DNA of 64,000 nucleotides from Enoplosus armatus (taxonomy: Eukaryota > Chordata > Actinopteri > Centrarchiformes > Enoplosidae). How positions within the stretch are numbered: position 1 is the stretch's first letter; each line of letters begins with the position of its first letter. Below are positions 61,259 through 64,000 of this stretch, piece by piece. The notes under the pieces were generated by a model. That model saw only the letters and a list, made by a program, of their open reading frames with translations, made no database searches and was not told the DNA's origin. The translations under genes were made by a program, and so were the position numbers. Where the stretch lies: positions 3,435,501-3,499,500 of the forward strand of contig NC_092183.1 of NCBI RefSeq assembly GCF_043641665.1, given 5' to 3'.

Positions 61259-62275
61259 TCAGTTCGGTCACAACCTGAAGCCAAACACTGAAACTGGATG
61301 TGTACAACTAGTGGAGTCAGTGTCCTTCATTACTGTCCATCTGGACTCGCTGCCAGTTTACATTGTTTAGTGATCGTTTACATCCATACAGGTCAGACAC
61401 GGCCACAGATTTGGAAATGATGGTGATGTTTTTGGTATGAACGCAGCCAGAGTGCCTGAAACAGATCCAACGTGACCTCTCCTGGGGTGACAGGTTGAGG
61501 GCTAACCATCCCCACTGTCTCTCTCTTCCTCTCCATTATAGAGGCAAACAACCCTTCTTCTTCCTCTCTTTTGTTCTGACGGCCTCGCTGGCTGGAAACC
61601 CCACATCTCCTCTTCTGAGGTATTCATTTTGCATTAAGACGAGCTGTAATTGTCCCTGCGTGGCAGCATGTGCTGTAGACTCGCAGGGTCCAGATGCCTG
61701 CAGAGATGAGGGAGGAAACAAAAGAAATCAGCTGCAGAGATCTTCTCTGTCCCACCAACCCCCACCCCCCAACGCCAGGAGACATGAAACCCATTATCTT
61801 GATGGGATCAGGCAGCATCCATCTTAATACTGGATTGCATATGATGACAATGATGATCCTCGGAGCAACATGCCACCGGCTCCAGAGCTTCCTGGCGGCA
61901 GGTTTGGAGCGAATCCCACGAGAAAAATCTTTTTTAAAAACCCACTTTACAAAAAGGCTCGGCTTGTATCTCAATCTGGTTTAATCCGACTGTGAATTAT
62001 TTATCAAACCAGATCTGTCTGCTAGTGCGTCTGTCCATCCACGCATCCATTTTTCATCGTCCGCAGGTCCCAATCCTTTCATTTCCTCACTCATGACTTC
62101 AATTATTGCCCCGATCTGATGCACTAACTTTTAATAAATCATACCAGTTGAAACAGCCACCAATTGGTGTGTTATTTATCATTGGCCTGATGCAGGAGCC
62201 AGTTTTGGGGGTCTCATACACTTAAGCTCATGCAGGGAGTTGATGTCTCTATGGAGGACCCATAACGAGATACCA
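61259..62275. promoter_or_regulatory. Gene-free; element-like at 61500-62230
   Basis: Mixed, repeat-poor DNA with CAATTATTGCCCCGATC, CTTTTAATAAATCATACC, CACCAATTGGTGTG (palindromic CACCAATTGGTG, 62159-62170) and TTATTTATCATTGGCC. Frames of up to 116 codons on both strands overlap and none is convincing. Confidence 0.3.
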
Positions 62276-62293
62276 TAGCGCCACCTGCTGCCT
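62276..62293 (-). promoter_or_regulatory. CTCF-like motif
   Basis: The minus strand reads GCAGCAGGTGGCGC, agreeing at 13 of 14 positions with CCASYAGRKGGCRS. About one such match is expected by chance in the window, so this is a candidate only. It faces the motif at 13568-13581. Confidence 0.35.
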
Positions 62294-62555
62294 TCAGGGG
62301 GAAGTAGAGGCTTCATTTTCCTCTCAGTCTGGTGTCTGATTCATTGCTCTGCAGCTGTGAGTCTTTTGTTGTAGCCACACAGCGAAACAGCAAGTAACAA
62401 CAACTGGGTTCAGTCTGTGATTCACTGTCCTTCACTTAGCTGCTCATTCAGACATTTACTCTAGCTGAGATGAACGCTGTTCGGGTGATTTTGGTGTAAT
62501 TTTATTTGCTTTTAAATGTAAAAAAGCACAGAATAAGTCAAATTGAAAACACAGT

Positions 62556-62697
62556 CCATGTGGCCGAGGGGTTTAGGATGCTAAGATCTCCAGTTTGAGT
62601 CTTGCCACCTTTATTTCATGTCATTCCTCTTTTCTCTCCCCCTCATCTTCTGTCAGCTGTCTGCTGTTAACCAAAGGCAAAAAATGCTTTAAGAAAA
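62556..62697 (+). mobile_element. tRNA-derived SINE, nearly complete
   Basis: CATGTGGCCGAGGGGTTTAG (A-box region), CCAGTTTGAGTCTTG (B-box region), TTTCATGTCATTCC, CTCTCCCCCTCATC and CTGCTGTTAACCAAAGGC-AAAAAATGC follow the order of a fish SINE family with an AAAGGC-AAAATGC tail. Shares its head and body with 53788-53885. Confidence 0.65.
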
Positions 62698-63150
62698 TTG
62701 CAAAATAGCATGTAAAACAATGATAAAAATGATGCTATGAATTAAAACAAATTGGAAAATTCCAATTATTCATGCTGTAAAAGACGAGGTTGACTAGTGC
62801 TGCTCAGTGCTGACTGATGTGGTTAAGATTCTTCATTCTCATATTTTATTAAGCTCCTCCACGATCGAACTGAAAAAGTACAAAGAAGGAAAAAAAAGGA
62901 AAAAAATGTCAAATAAAATAATTTGCGAAAAATTACAAACACATTTGCTTTTAATGATTTTGATTACTGTACATTTGAGGTGGTGAAGAACTGAATCCAA
63001 TGAGCAGAATTACGTTGAAATATAAATTCTAATGATGATCATATTTCTCGTTATATCCTTCTGGCCACACACTGTACAGTCGGCGTCTCCTCCTCACTGA
63101 CAGACAGATTAGATCCATCAGTTTAATGTTTTATCTGAAGCAGCTCGTGT
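62698..63150. other. AT-rich DNA, probable 3' flank of the minus-strand gene
   Basis: A-rich run at 62888-62920. If the exon at 63151-63258 is real, its 3' UTR lies at the right edge of this stretch, with ATTAAA (minus) at 63122-63127. Confidence 0.4.
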
Positions 63151-63258
63151 TCACTGGGTGGCCTTCTGCTGCTGCACTGACGTCCACAGCAGGTGCAGAG
63201 CGACCTCCACAGGACGCGGACTGAACTGCAGCCTGATGTCTTCACAGTCAAAGCACAT
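63151..63258 (-). CDS. Candidate 3'-terminal coding exon of an unidentified gene
   Basis: Read on the minus strand this is a 36-codon open segment ending in TGA, peptide MCFDCEDIRL...VQQQKATQ. It follows directly a plausible splice acceptor (GTGTTTCTCAG, intron side 63259-63269), and an in-frame TGA lies a few codons upstream, so the exon should begin at the acceptor rather than extend. It is clearly richer in GC than the AT-rich DNA on both sides and uses G/C-ending codons (CTG, GTG, GAC, CAG) as fish coding exons do. An ATTAAA hexamer lies about 25 bases past the stop (63122-63127), fitting a short 3' UTR. The rest of the gene should lie to the right, beyond the window. I do not recognise the protein. 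The ATG at its first codon may be internal, because the frame upstream depends on an exon I cannot see. Function unknown. Confidence 0.55.
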   Translation of the reverse strand: MCFDCEDIRLQFSPRPVEVALHLLWTSVQQQKATQ

Positions 63259-64000
63259 CTGAGAAACACCGAATGATCATCGATGATTTCCAACAGCAGC
63301 TCAAGTTCATTTATTTTTACTTTTTAGTTATTGCAGCGAAGAGTCAAAGAGTTAATATTCTAAAAAAAAAAAAAGAGTTATGTTATAAAATATCTTGCAT
63401 GTTTAATGGATGGAGTGGCACTGAATGAGAGTCTGTTAAGTTGAACAAGTTTCTGTCTTTACTTTGAAGAGATCCGTCAGTTTAATTTTATTTCCGAGTT
63501 AGATTTACACAGCAGTTAACGTCAACAAGTTTGATACGTTTCACTGAAGAGGCTGTTTATTGCCGACACTCAGAAAGTTAGATTCTCGTACTCTAAGTAA
63601 TATCACAAATTAATTCTGTCTTCAGCAGCCGAGTGATAAATAAGAGACATTACAAATTACTGCAGTATTTCCTCATGAATCTTCTTGTATAGTTTGACTA
63701 AATAGCTACAGAATGGAGAAAAAAAGCTTTTACTTTTTACAGTTTGATCCTGAGGCATGTAGTGATGGAGATACACTGACGTGGCGACATAAAATATAAC
63801 ACATCTCCGTGAGACTGGCTCACTGGTGAACTCTGGTACGTACACCATGTCTCTCGAATGAATGAAGTTAAATCTTGTAGCATCTCTAAAGTATGCATTT
63901 TTTAATTATTTGCAGCCAGTCTCCTACATATGTGCATCATTTTGTTCATAACTCCACCATTTAGAATTTAAAAAATAACCTACTCTCAAAGATGCAGCCC
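63259..64000. other. Probable intron of the minus-strand gene, exon candidate inside
   Basis: AT-rich. On the minus strand a 63-codon frame (63657-63848) contains TTTTTTTCTCCATTCTGTAG, a fine acceptor, followed by 15 codons (SYLVKLYKKIHEEILQ region) and TAA. It could be an alternative end exon, but no donor or homology supports it. Confidence 0.25.

Overview
The window reads as vertebrate, almost certainly teleost, nuclear DNA, probably from a spiny-rayed fish (inference). The evidence is: AT-rich background with no bacterial-style gene packing; many long (TG/CA)n microsatellites; relics of a Tc1/mariner transposase; LINE 3' tails carrying the motif TTTATTGATCCCC; a tRNA-derived SINE; and AAGTAAAAGTAC-type interspersed elements that I recognise from fish genomes. 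I see no rRNA or tRNA gene, CRISPR array, operon, or long intact protein gene.

Coding content is very small. Two short segments look like real exons and are below the size an ORF search normally reports. One is a 108-nt candidate terminal coding exon on the minus strand (63151-63258), which would be the 3' end of a gene extending rightward out of the window. The other is a 75-nt internal exon on the plus strand (51795-51869) with good splice sites and a symmetric 2-2 phase. I could not assign either to a protein family. Weaker exon-like candidates lie at 10567-10674, 57839-58146 and 27029-27127. Most long open frames here are artefacts of simple repeats, most clearly the frames of over 200 codons inside the TCTC/TCTG tract near 30.45-31.24 kb.

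Layout. 0-9 kb: repeat-poor DNA with a LINE tail, a Tc1/mariner relic, a near-perfect 41-bp palindrome and a dispersed repeat. 9-25 kb: long gene-free DNA with several blocks that look like conserved non-coding elements (balanced composition, TAATTA/ATTA cores, no simple repeats), broken by C-rich and TG repeats. 24.6-25.4 kb: a decayed minisatellite with a 39-49 bp unit. 25-30 kb: more element-like blocks. 30.4-31.8 kb: a 0.8-kb pyrimidine tract and three TG arrays. 31.8-39.9 kb: a second Tc1/mariner relic and element-like blocks. 39.9-40.5 kb: a strongly purine-biased stretch. 41-50 kb: GCTAGC-rich duplication, LINE tails, a MITE, an AAGTAC element and a homeodomain-site-rich block. 50-64 kb: the two best exons, two SINE copies, a second AAGTAC element and further element-like blocks.

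Taken together this looks like a gene-poor regulatory stretch (gene desert or large intron) of the kind that surrounds developmental transcription-factor genes. The element calls rest on composition and reading experience only, since no alignment could be run. I did not find a novel multi-gene system; the most checkable new items are the two small exons, the palindrome, the minisatellite and the strand-asymmetric tracts.
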